DNA from: a bacterium
GTDB taxonomy: Bacteria > Vulcanimicrobiota > Vulcanimicrobiia > Eremiobacterales > Eremiobacteraceae
Length of the DNA stretch: 33,319 bases
Assembly (NCBI GenBank): GCA_902812405.1
Contig: CADDZI010000027.1
Coordinates: forward strand, 1-33,319
Direction: 5' to 3'
This document shows positions 7,830-15,648 of the stretch, one piece after another. Position numbers and translations under genes: made by a program. Every line of letters begins with the position of its first letter. The first letter of the stretch is position 1. Under the pieces are notes generated by a model. The model saw only the letters and a program-made list of their open reading frames with translations, made no database searches and was not told the origin of the DNA.

Positions 7830-8656
7830 CCCGACGCTGCAGTCACTTTTGCGTCGCTCTGGCGGGACGTCCGGCCCCCCGATGTCTGCAATGTCGCGCG
7901 TAACTTCTCGAGCGCCCGGCGCTGGAGGCGTGATACGGACATCTGCGAGATGCCGAGGCGGCGCGCAACATCGGACTGAGACAGCTGCTCGTAGAAACGC
8001 AGATACATGACCGTCCGTTCTTGCGCGTCCAGCACCCGAAATGCGGCCCGCAGGCAGGCGCGGTCCTCCAAGCGTGCCAGGTTGGCGTCGAGCTGTCCCA
8101 AGCCGTCGCTCAATGCGAGGCCCGCAGTGTCATCGCCGCGCGTACGCTCGGCATCCAAGGACAGGGCTGAGTACGCGCTGCCCAGTTCGTGGGCCTCGAT
8201 GATCTCCTCACTGGTGGCGCCCAGACAGCCGGCAATGTCGTCGACCGTCGGGGCGCGACCCAGCTTTGCGGGCAGAGTCTCGGACAGACGGTGGATAGCC
8301 AGGCTCAACTCCTGAAGCCGGCGCGGAACGCGCAGCGCCCAGGACCTGTCGCGGAAGTGACGCTTGATTTCGCCCAAAATTGTGGGGATAGCGTAGGTGA
8401 CGAACTCGACGCCGCGCGCCGGGTCGAAGCGATCGATGGCTTTGAGCAGGCCGATCGAACCGGCTTGGAGGAGGTCGTCCAGCGGCTCGCCACGCCCGGC
8501 AAAGCGCGACGCCAAGTACTGGATGAGGTGCAGGTGGGCTAGAACGAGCTGCTCGCGAATTGCAGGGTCTTTGGTGCGGGCGTAGTCTGCAAAGGTGCGC
8601 CGCAACCGCTTGCGGTCGGCGCCGTCGGCCGCGACGTCACGTTCCACCGTCAGCAC
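7826..8656 (-). CDS. RNA polymerase sigma factor, SigB/SigF/SigG family
   Basis: 276 residues from a GTG at 8656. Region 2 is seen in LVLAHLHLIQYLASRF and DDLLQAGSIGLLKAIDRFDP, with the promoter-melting segment GVEFVTYAIPTILGEIKRHF. Region 3 follows (LGRAPTVDDIAGCLG). Region 4 ends in a helix-turn-helix (LSQSDVARRLGISQMSVSRL). The FxTYAxPxIxGEIKRHFRD signature is that of the general-stress and sporulation sigma group (SigB, SigF, SigG), not of ECF or housekeeping factors. The start lies 5 bases after the stop of the RsbW-like gene, so the two are surely co-transcribed and probably translationally coupled. This anti-sigma/sigma order matches rsbW-sigB of Bacillus, but no RsbV-type antagonist is present. 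Confidence 0.94.
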   Translation of the reverse strand: MLTVERDVAADGADRKRLRRTFADYARTKDPAIREQLVLAHLHLIQYLASRFAGRGEPLDDLLQAGSIGLLKAIDRFDPARGVEFVTYAIPTILGEIKRHFRDRSWALRVPRRLQELSLAIHRLSETLPAKLGRAPTVDDIAGCLGATSEEIIEAHELGSAYSALSLDAERTRGDDTAGLALSDGLGQLDANLARLEDRACLRAAFRVLDAQERTVMYLRFYEQLSQSDVARRLGISQMSVSRLQRRALEKLRATLQTSGGRTSRQSDAKVTAASG

Positions 8657-8661
8657 GTGCT

Positions 8662-9093
8662 CTAGCGGCGGACCCGGCGAGCGGTCAGCATGATGCCGCC
8701 GCCCGGCAGAAGATGGTACGTCATGTCGTCGGCCAAACCGCGAATCATGAACAGCTCGTCGGGCTCCTCAGGGCTGGTTGACGACACGCCCGCACCCACA
8801 TAGGGTTGCACGATGCGGAAGGTGCGATCGACAACCGTCAACACCACATCATCGCCGTCGGCTTCCAAGGAAATCTCCAAGCAGCCCTCGGGGGTACCGC
8901 GGCGGATGCAGTACGTGCAGGCCTCGGCGAGCATAACCTTGAGGTCTTCAATCGCCTCGAAGGAGGCACCGGCGCGCACGCCCACCCCGGCTGCAGTGAG
9001 CCGCACGGTGGCCAAGAGCGCCGGATCCTTCGGCAGGCGTAAGGTCACGGGACCCACGCGCGCCGGGCGGGGCACAGCCGGTGCGCCGGACAT
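8662..9093 (-). CDS. RsbW/SpoIIAB-like anti-sigma protein with degenerate ATP site
   Basis: 143 residues from the ATG at 9093. It aligns by eye with RsbW: the segment LAEACTYCIRRG matches the N-box helix of RsbW (SEACTNAV), followed by a strand, VVLTVVDRTF, matching the D-x-G box. RsbW/SpoIIAB proteins bind SigB/SigF and phosphorylate the antagonist RsbV/SpoIIAA using a GHKL ATPase fold. Here the N-box Asn is Tyr, the Gly after the second-box Asp is missing, and the usual GLGL box reads FMIRGLADD. Kinase activity is therefore doubtful. The position directly before the sigma gene supports an anti-sigma role. A longer upstream reading (to 9216) is rejected because it would overlap the preceding small gene. 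Confidence 0.78.
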   Translation of the reverse strand: MSGAPAVPRPARVGPVTLRLPKDPALLATVRLTAAGVGVRAGASFEAIEDLKVMLAEACTYCIRRGTPEGCLEISLEADGDDVVLTVVDRTFRIVQPYVGAGVSSTSPEEPDELFMIRGLADDMTYHLLPGGGIMLTARRVRR

Positions 9094-9110
9094 CGCCGCC
9101 ACCACGTTTC

Positions 9111-9380
9111 TCAGCGTTGACGCTTGCGGCGAGTGCGGCGAGGAGGTTTCTTCGGCGCGACCCGTGCGCCGGAGTGCCGCGCCTCGGCCAGCCCGATCGC
9201 CAAGGCCTGTTTGCAACTCCGAACCTTGGCACCCGAGCGGCCTGTGTGGAGCGAGCCGCGCTTGAACGTATGCAGTGCCTGTGCAACCTTGCGCCGCCCT
9301 CGTTGCCGCGTGGTCGCGTCCGCGCGGGCGCTGCGCATGTTGCGAGATGTCCGTCTTCGGTGTGGCATCCTGTCAATCAC
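9111..9380 (-). CDS. Small, highly basic DUF6496-like protein
   Basis: 89 residues from a GTG at 9380, or 85 from the ATG at 9368. A GGGGAGGA ribosome site lies just upstream of the GTG and about 13 bases before the ATG, so the ATG is slightly favoured. The core FKRGSLHTGRSGAKV followed by CKQALAIGLAEARHSG resembles the small DUF6496 proteins found across many bacteria (from memory). The C-terminal tail is almost pure Lys/Arg/Pro, as in histone H1-like nucleoid proteins. It sits 17 bases before the RsbW-like gene on the same strand, making it the likely first gene of a three-gene stress operon. DNA binding is inferred from charge only. Confidence 0.66.
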   Translation of the reverse strand: MIDRMPHRRRTSRNMRSARADATTRQRGRRKVAQALHTFKRGSLHTGRSGAKVRSCKQALAIGLAEARHSGARVAPKKPPRRTRRKRQR

Positions 9381-9491
9381 ATCCTCCCCGCCATGTGTAC
9401 CCGGCCCGGCCCGGCGTCAATCATGTCCGCCGTACCGCAGGCTGCGCCGTCGCAGGTTTGAAACCGGCGGCGGCTGGGTAGCCCGCGCACA

Positions 9492-9997
9492 TCACGCGGC
9501 CTGCAGGGCGGGAACATGATGCCGGCGACGGTGCGGCCCGCACGCTGTGAGCGCAACTGTGAGGTGGACTCGCGGCTCTACCGCCCGCCGCCGGCAACCG
9601 TACGCGCTGTCCGGTGATGACCGGCGAGCCGCGGTCGAGAGATTGGCTTGGTTGGCGACCTGCAGCGGCTGGTTGATCGCAGCAATCACCTGGACGAACG
9701 ATGAGCTCCCGGTCGCAGCGTCCTCCACGGTAAACGAGTAGGGCATGCTGACCGAGAGTTTTAGGCTGCCGCTGAACAGGGTCGTGGACGGAGCGCCGGC
9801 CTGTGTCACCGTGATGGTGTACGTGCCGGCCGGTAAGGACGTCATTGATCCTTGCGGAGGAATGTAGGCGTTGCCGGGTGGCGTCGGCATTGATCCGGAA
9901 TCGTTTGCGCCGGGATGAGGTTACCGACCGAGGCGCTGGTGCAGCCGCCCAAAGTGATGAGCAGCCCCAGGGCGATCACCGGCCGCTAGATGGTCAC
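9492..9997 (-). pseudogene. Decayed DUF4397-like lipoprotein gene
   Basis: A good ribosome site (AAGGAGG, 10017-10011 on the minus strand) precedes a GTG at 9997. Reading from there gives three codons, an amber TAG (9988-9986), and then a lipoprotein signal, RPVIALGLLITLGGC, with the lipobox Cys at 9943-9941. That frame ends at a TGA near 9843. The rest of the protein, from HPGANDSGSMPTPPGNAYIP onward, continues in another frame that is open only below 9921. Its part LPAGTYTITVTQAGAPSTT followed by a strand-rich segment resembles the repeat of DUF4397 surface proteins. After about 9660 the product becomes Arg-rich and loses this character. One stop plus one frameshift suggest a pseudogene; sequencing errors are the alternative. 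Confidence 0.55.
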
Positions 9998-10188
9998 ATG
10001 CAGGAGATTCCCTCCTTGACGACGTGGGCGACTGGCAGGCCGCCGAGGGCCGCAGCCCGCTGCGCACAGACAACGTACGTTGTGCCCCGCGAGTTCCCTG
10101 ACAAATCAACGAGAGGGCCGTTGCCCGGAGGGGGGCGTCATCCGCTCGGCGCCCCAAACGGCTGTCGGCACGAAACATCAGTATGTGT

Positions 10189-10214
10189 GTTTACGTTTTC
10201 CCGGTGGCGGGAAA
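10189..10214 (+). promoter_or_regulatory. Possible SigB/SigF-type promoter, also a perfect 7-bp hairpin
   Basis: GTTT at 10189-10192 is followed, after a 16-base spacer, by GGGAAA (10209-10214). This resembles the GTTT-N15-17-GGGTA pattern of SigB/SigF-type promoters, with a weak match at the -10 box. Transcription would begin about 40 bases before the ATG at 10262. The same bases also form a perfect hairpin (TTTCCCG 10197-10203 with CGGGAAA 10208-10214, four-base loop), so the match could be fortuitous. Confidence 0.35.
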
Positions 10215-10261
10215 GCCATCCCCAAAGACGGAGATCATCCCCCGACACAAAGGAGAAGAGT

Positions 10262-10615
10262 ATGGGGCGCCTGAGTCGCAAGGAATACGTCGCGTTCTGT
10301 GCCGCGCTGCTCGCGCTGGCTATGGGGCTATCCGGCAAACCGGCACTGGCGGTCAACAAAGTCTGGACTGGACGTGTCCTTCACGTCTCCACGGACAACA
10401 TTAAGGTCGTCAATCCGAAGGGTCACGTGACGTTGAGTTTTCTGATCGTGCCGAGGTTCAAGCAGATTTTTTCATCGGACGGCAAGACGACGTACCAAAT
10501 GGCTGACATCAAGCCCGGCATGTGGGTGACCATCTACTACGACCAGAACGCACTGGGCGCACGACATGCGGACAAAATCATTCTTTTGAAGAACGGCAAG
10601 GTCATCAAGTCGTAG
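10262..10615 (+). CDS. Small secreted protein, unknown function (DUF5666-like fold suspected)
   Basis: 117 residues from the ATG at 10262, which has a strong ribosome site (AAAGGAGAAG). Residues 1-30 are a signal peptide (basic MGRLSRKEY, then FCAALLALAMGLSG, cleavage near ALA-V). The mature part (about 87 residues) is strand-rich, starting VNKVWTGRVLHVSTDNIKV, with DIKPGMWVTIYYD and a final KIILLKNGKV. The pattern of a strand-rich core plus a 'GMWV' turn recalls small OB/DUF5666-type periplasmic domains, but I do not recognise a defined family. It stands alone, 225 bases before the formate dehydrogenase operon; that spacer shows no gene. Confidence 0.75.
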   Translation: MGRLSRKEYVAFCAALLALAMGLSGKPALAVNKVWTGRVLHVSTDNIKVVNPKGHVTLSFLIVPRFKQIFSSDGKTTYQMADIKPGMWVTIYYDQNALGARHADKIILLKNGKVIKS

Positions 10616-10840
10616 GCCGGAGCCCGCGTCCGCGCTGCGTTGCGCCATACCCACCCCGTGGGCGCTCGCCGGGGCCAGGCAGTCGTCATGGCAGTATCTG
10701 GCCCGGCCCTTGCCGTTCGTAGCCGGACGGTGGAAGTTCGGAGCCGCGGCGCAGCCGCAGGATAGGTCAAACGCCCAGCGAAGCACGCGCCCCACAGCGT
10801 GACCCAAGGCCACGCATGGCCGTAGGTGGGGGCAGAGCGG

Positions 10841-13800
10841 ATGGCGACGACACTAACCCGCCAAGAATTTCTCAAGCTCGGCGCTTTCGGCGCCGGGGTG
10901 CTTGGCTTTTCCGGGCTGGGATTTGACATGGCGGCTGCGACCGCCGTGAAGCGTGAGTTGCGGATTGCGGGTGCGACGGAGTCGCACTCCGTGTGTCCCT
11001 ACTGCGCTGTGGGCTGCTCGCTGATAGCCTACACGCGCCGCACGCCAGACGGACAAACCTCGCTCCTGCAGATCGAGGGTGATCCCGACAGCCCGATCAA
11101 CGAAGGTCGTCTCTGTCCAAAAGGCGCCACCGCTCTCGACCTGGCCGTGTCCCAACGCCGCGTCGAAAAGCCGCTCTACCGGGCGCCCGGCTCCACGCAG
11201 TGGCAGGAGATCTCGTGGGATGACGTTCTGGATCGCGTCGCCCGGCACATGAAAGAGTCACGGGACCGCACCTTCGTGCGCACAGATGCCAAAGGCAACG
11301 TTGTTAACCGCTGCGAGGGCATCGCATTTGCCGGGGGTGCCGCTTTTTCCAGCGAAGAGGGTTACTTCGCGACGAAGGTGATGCGTGGGCTGGGTCTCAC
11401 GCATTTGGAACAGCAGGCCAGGGTCTGACACGGCCCCACGGTCGTCAGTTTGGCGGCCACGTTCGGGCGAGGTGCCATGACCAATCACTGGCGCGACATT
11501 AAGAACGCCGACCTCATCCTCATCAACGGCGCGAATCCGGCGGAAGCGCACCCCGTCGGTTTCCAATGGTTCATGCACGCCAAGCTGGATCCGACCAAGG
11601 GTCCGGGACGCGGCGGAGGCGCCAAGATCATTCACTGCGACCCCCGCTTCTCCCGTACCTCGGCGGTGGCCGACATCTACGTCCGCATTCGGACCGGGAC
11701 GGATGTGGCGTACTTCGGCGGGCTTATCAACTACGTGCTGCAGCATAATCTGCAGCATGCGACCTACGTCGCCCACTACACCAACGCATCCTTCGTTGTC
11801 AAGGAAGGTTACGGATTCCACGACGGTCTGTTCAGCGGATATGATCCGGCCACGCGTACGTACAACCCGGCCTCCTGGGCGTACGAGAAAGGACCGGACG
11901 GTTTTGCCCTGCGCGATATGTCGCTACAACACCCGCGATGCGTCTTCCAGCTGCTCAAAGCGCACTACGCGCGCTACACGCCGGAGGTTGTGTCGGAGAT
12001 TACCGGCATCCCGGTGGAGGATTTCCTCAAGATCGCGGCCGTGGTGGGCGAGATGGGCCGGCCGGACAAGGTCATGACGATCGTCTATGCCGTCGGCCTC
12101 ACGCACCACACGACGGGTTCGCAGCTCATCCGGTCAGGTGCTGTCCTGCAGCTGTTGCTCGGGAACATGGGCCGTCCGGGCGGCGGCATGAACGCCGAGC
12201 GAGGCCACGCCAACATTCAGGGCAACACCGACCACGCCATTTCGTGGGAAATCCTGCCCGGCTATTTGGCGGTTCCCCTTCCAGGCGACGACACCATCGA
12301 CGCCTACATTGCCAAACACGCGCCGAAGAAACTGGATCCCCACGCCTGGAATTTCTTCGGAACCAACTACAAGAAGTTTCTCGTCAGCCTGCTCAAGGCG
12401 TGGTATGGCGATCACGCAACGCCGGCCAACGATTTTGCCTACGCCTACCTGCCCAAGCCGGAAGGCAACTGCTCGTGGCTTTCCATCTACGACGCGGCGC
12501 TGCGCGGCAAGATGGAGGGCATCATCCTCTCGGGCATGACCGCGACGAGCATCGGGCCGGACAGCAATCAGGTCCTGCAGGCGCTGGCCAGATTGAAGTG
12601 GCTGGTCGTCATGGACGCCTTCCCGACGACCAGCTCCGAATTTTGGCATGCGCCAGGAATGGACCCCACCGCCGTCCAGACCGAGGTCTTCCTGCTGCCC
12701 ACCACCCACTGGATCGAGAAGGACGGCTCGTTCACCAACAGCGGCCGCTGGGTGCAGTGGAAAGAGCAGGTTTTGCCGCCGCAGGGTCAGGCGCGGCATG
12801 ACCATTGGATTTTGGCCGACCTCCTGCACCGCGTGCGGGACCTGTACCAGCGCGAGGGTGGCGCTTTTGCGGATCCGGTCCTGAAGCTGACGCTGGACTA
12901 CAAGGATCCCCTGCACCCAACGCTCGACGAACTGGCACAGGAAATCAACGGCAAGGATCTGACGACCGGCAAGCGCTTGGCGACGTTCGCAAAACTCAAG
13001 GACGACGGGACGACGTCCGCGGGGGACTGGATCTACACCGGCAGCTATCCCGAGAAGGGCAACCTCGCCAAGCGTCGTAACGGCGTTCAGGACCCGGCTG
13101 CCAACGACCCCACCGGAATGGGATTCTATCCGGAGTGGGCGTGGAGTTGGCCGCTCAACCGGCGGGTCATGTACAACCGCGCCTCGGCCGACTTGGACGG
13201 CAGACCCTGGGATCCTAAGCGCCCGGGCATCGTATGGAACGGCGAGCGCTGGGTCGGCGATGTGCCGGATTACCCGCCGACGATGAGCCCGCACGATCCC
13301 AACGCGTGGCTGCCCTTTATCATGACCGGCGAAGGCGTCGGACGCTTGTTCTCCAACTCGCTCCTGGACGGTCCGCTGCCCGAGCACTACGAACCCATGG
13401 AGTCGCCGATCGTCAATCCGCTCCACCCGGCCGTCTCGGCGTCGCCGGTTGCCTTTCTCTACGACCGCGCCGCAGGCCGGTTGGATCGCTTTGGGACGCC
13501 GGACGAGTATCCCATCGTCGCGACGACCTACCGCCTGACCGAGCACGAACACTACGTGACGATGCAGATTCCGCGCCTCGTGCAGCTGCAACCCGAACCC
13601 TTCGTCGAGATGCCGGCCGGGCTGGCGCGAGAACGCGGCATTGCCAACGGCGACTGGGTGCGCGTGCGCTCCAAGCGCGGCATGATCGAGGTGCGGGCGC
13701 TTGTCACCAACCGCGCCGGGCAGCTGGACCTGGGCGGCAAAAAGGTGTGGCAGGTCGGCATCCCGATACACTGGGGATTCATCGGCGTGGCCGCCGAGAA

Positions 13801-13918
13801 GCATCCCGACCGCGCCCAGCACTGGCTGGCCAACGCCCTGACGCCCTTCGTCGGCGATGCGAATGCTCGAACGCCGGAGTTCAAATCCTTCCTCGTGCAG
13901 ATCGAGAAGGTCTCATGA
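10841..13918 (+). CDS. fdnG: Selenocysteine-containing formate dehydrogenase, catalytic subunit (FdnG/FdoG type)
   Basis: 1025 residues when the in-frame TGA at 11426-11428 is read as selenocysteine; otherwise the gene seems split (10841-11428 and 11450-13918). The Sec codon is residue 196 in the context QARV-U-HGPTV, the position of Sec196 in E. coli FdnG. An N-terminal [4Fe-4S] site is formed by Cys52, Cys55, Cys59 and Cys92. Then come ATFGRGAMTNHWRDIKNAD and the molybdopterin domains (AEAHPVGFQW, LLLGNMGRPGGGMNAERGH, NSGRWVQW) and the C-terminal cofactor domain (TYRLTEHEHY, PIHWGF, LTPFVGDANARTPEFKSFLV). It oxidises formate to CO2 at a Mo/W-bis-MGD site on the outer face of the membrane. 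The leader reads TRQEFLK, with Gln where the second Tat Arg is expected. The ATG at 10841 is preferred to a GTG at 10826. The stop overlaps fdhE (ATGA). Confidence 0.95.
11426..11458 (+). promoter_or_regulatory. SECIS element following the Sec UGA codon
   Basis: The UGA (11426-11428) is followed by an 11-base spacer, then a 7-bp stem (11440-11446 with 11452-11458, two G-U pairs) closing a five-base loop AGUUU. E. coli fdhF has the same arrangement: UGA, an 11-base spacer beginning CACGGCCC, and a stem-loop with a G-U in the loop that SelB recognises. The base sequence just after the UGA (CACGGCCC) is identical to fdhF as I recall it. selA, selB, selC and selD are not in the window. Confidence 0.85.
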
Positions 13919-14826
13919 ACGGCGCAGTTGCGGCGGCCACGCCCTTCGAGACGCGGCGAACCCGGACGCTTGCGCTGCGCGACCGCTGGCCCTTCGCTGC
14001 GGAGCTGGCGAATTTCGTGCTGCACGTGCTGGCAGCCCAAGAACGGGCCTTTGTCGCTGCTGCCGAGGCACACATCGACACCGGAGCCGCCGCGTTACGC
14101 TATGCGGCGAGCGAGATTTTCCCTGAGATGGCGCGCGTGGCTGCGGCGCACGGACCGCACGCCATGGCCCTCGGGGTGCAGAACGTTCTCGAAGCGCGGC
14201 CCGATCCGGAGCAGATCCTTGCGGCATGGCTGCGCGGCGAACAGGTGTCCGCCGTCGAGCACTTCCTGGCCCGAGCCGCTGCTGGGCCCGTGCTCGAAGT
14301 CATGGGACGGCGAGCCGCTGACGTCTGCGCTGCGGCCGGGGCGGTTCGCCCGGGTGAGGATGCGGCACGCCGGCACTGTCCACAGTGCTGGGGGCCGCCG
14401 CAGGTCAGCGTCTTCGACGCATCACCGGACGCGCTTGTGACGGGCCGACGCTCTTTGGAGTGCGCGCGGTGCGCCGCCCGCTGGCCCTTTGCCCGTCTGA
14501 CGTGCGCCGCGTGCGGCGAGACGGGCAATCGGATGCTCGAGATCTTCGCCGAGGAGGGCACGCTGGAGAGCGAGATGACGGGCCACCGGGTCAGGGGACG
14601 GGCCACACCTGAGGCTGCGGCAGCCTCTGTGGCGGCACCCCAGGCCCGGTTTGGGCACGTCAGGATCGACGCCTGCCACGCGTGCCGTTACTACATTCTC
14701 ACCGTCGATGCCGGACGCGACCCGCAGGCCGTGCCGGCCATCGACGACCTGCTGGCCTTGCCGCTGCATCTGTATGCGGCCGACGGCGGCTGGCGTCGCA
14801 TTGCACCAAACCTGATGGGGTTGTGA
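13915..14826 (+). CDS. fdhE: Formate dehydrogenase accessory protein FdhE
   Basis: 303 residues from the ATG at 13915, whose first bases overlap the catalytic-subunit stop (ATGA), so translation is coupled. The second half carries the rubredoxin-like CxxC pairs of FdhE: CPQC, CARC, CAAC and CHAC, each in a short beta-hairpin context (HCPQCWGPPQVSVF, LECARCAARWPFARLTCAAC). The N-terminal half is helical. FdhE binds iron and interacts with the catalytic subunit of respiratory formate dehydrogenases during maturation; in E. coli it follows fdoGHI. Here it lies between the catalytic and Fe-S subunit genes. About 30 residues between CAAC and CHAC (ESEMTGHRVRGRATPEAAAA) look like a family-variable insertion. 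Confidence 0.88.
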   Translation: MNGAVAAATPFETRRTRTLALRDRWPFAAELANFVLHVLAAQERAFVAAAEAHIDTGAAALRYAASEIFPEMARVAAAHGPHAMALGVQNVLEARPDPEQILAAWLRGEQVSAVEHFLARAAAGPVLEVMGRRAADVCAAAGAVRPGEDAARRHCPQCWGPPQVSVFDASPDALVTGRRSLECARCAARWPFARLTCAACGETGNRMLEIFAEEGTLESEMTGHRVRGRATPEAAAASVAAPQARFGHVRIDACHACRYYILTVDAGRDPQAVPAIDDLLALPLHLYAADGGWRRIAPNLMGL

Positions 14827-14829
14827 CAG

Positions 14830-15648
14830 ATGGCGGAACCGCTTGGTATGTTCACCGACACGAGCATCTGCATCGGCTGCAAGGCCTGTGAGGTGGCGTG
14901 TAAGGAATGGAACCAGTTGCCCGGCAACGAGCCGGAGTACCGCAACGACAGCTTCGACAATACGGGCGAGCTGGATGCCCAGAACTGGCGTCACGTCAAG
15001 TTCATCGACCGGGTTCCCGAGGCTCCCATGACCACGGGCAACGGTCAGGCCTGGCTGCTCATGTCCGATATTTGCAAGCACTGCCAGCATGCAAGTTGCA
15101 TGGAGGTCTGCCCGACCAACGCGATCATTCGGACGGAATTCGATACCGTGTACATCCAGCCGGACGTCTGCAACGGTTGCCGTGACTGCATCGCCGCCTG
15201 TCCCTACGGCGCCATCGGGTTCAATCCGAAAGACGGGCTGGCCCACAAATGCACCTTTTGCTACGACCGGCTGCAGGCCAACATGCCGCCGGCCTGCGCC
15301 AAAGCCTGCCCCACGCAATCCATCACCTTCGGCCCGCTGCGCGAGCTGCACAAGAAGGCGGATGAACGTGTGGCGACGCTGCGGGCTCAAGGGTACGACC
15401 AGGCCCAATTGTACGGACGGGACGCCTCGGTGTACGGCGGTCTCAACGCCTTCTTTCTCCTCATGGCCGAACCCGAGGTGTACGGATTGCCCAACGCGCG
15501 CAATGCCGTGTTGCCTCGGCGCAATAACCGGGGCGGTTACCTCGGTGTCCTTGTGAGCGCCGCGCTGGCGATGGTCGCCGGGATCGTCGCCTTGCGTCGC
15601 CGGGGATCCGACACTTTGCAGGACACAACGCCGGGCGAGGGTTCGTGA
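14830..15648 (+). CDS. fdnH: Formate dehydrogenase iron-sulfur (beta) subunit
   Basis: 272 residues; the ATG at 14830 follows the fdhE stop by three bases. Four [4Fe-4S] sites are visible: CIGCKACEVACKEW (Cys14-Cys24), CKHCQHASCMEVCP, CNGCRDCIAACPYG, and CTFCYDRLQANMPPACAKAC. This is the 16-Cys arrangement of FdnH/FdoH, which wires the Sec/Mo site to the membrane. A C-terminal transmembrane helix (YLGVLVSAALAMVAGIVAL) after an Arg-rich stretch should anchor it, as in E. coli FdnH. The segment AFFLLMAEPEVYGLP is the conserved loop just before this helix. Electrons would pass to the NrfD-type protein encoded next. Confidence 0.94.
   Translation: MAEPLGMFTDTSICIGCKACEVACKEWNQLPGNEPEYRNDSFDNTGELDAQNWRHVKFIDRVPEAPMTTGNGQAWLLMSDICKHCQHASCMEVCPTNAIIRTEFDTVYIQPDVCNGCRDCIAACPYGAIGFNPKDGLAHKCTFCYDRLQANMPPACAKACPTQSITFGPLRELHKKADERVATLRAQGYDQAQLYGRDASVYGGLNAFFLLMAEPEVYGLPNARNAVLPRRNNRGGYLGVLVSAALAMVAGIVALRRRGSDTLQDTTPGEGS

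Noticed and set aside
9400-9500. A SigB/F-type promoter before the basic protein/anti-sigma/sigma operon (GTTTCAA and GGTAC on the minus strand)
   Set aside because: The spacing is about 20 bases and both boxes are poor, so autoregulation cannot be supported.
10616-10840. A molybdenum-cofactor or cobalamin riboswitch upstream of the formate dehydrogenase
   Set aside because: Only short GC hairpins (such as GCGGC/GCCGC near 10744) are visible and no conserved riboswitch core could be matched.
12134-13822. Long minus-strand open frame opposite the formate dehydrogenase gene
   Set aside because: Antisense shadow caused by codon bias; composition is unlike a folded protein and the sense gene is certain.
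11450-13918. A separate molybdopterin oxidoreductase gene starting at a TTG after the TGA at 11426
   Set aside because: The frame is continuous with the upstream ORF, the split falls exactly at the Sec position, and neither half alone is a working enzyme.
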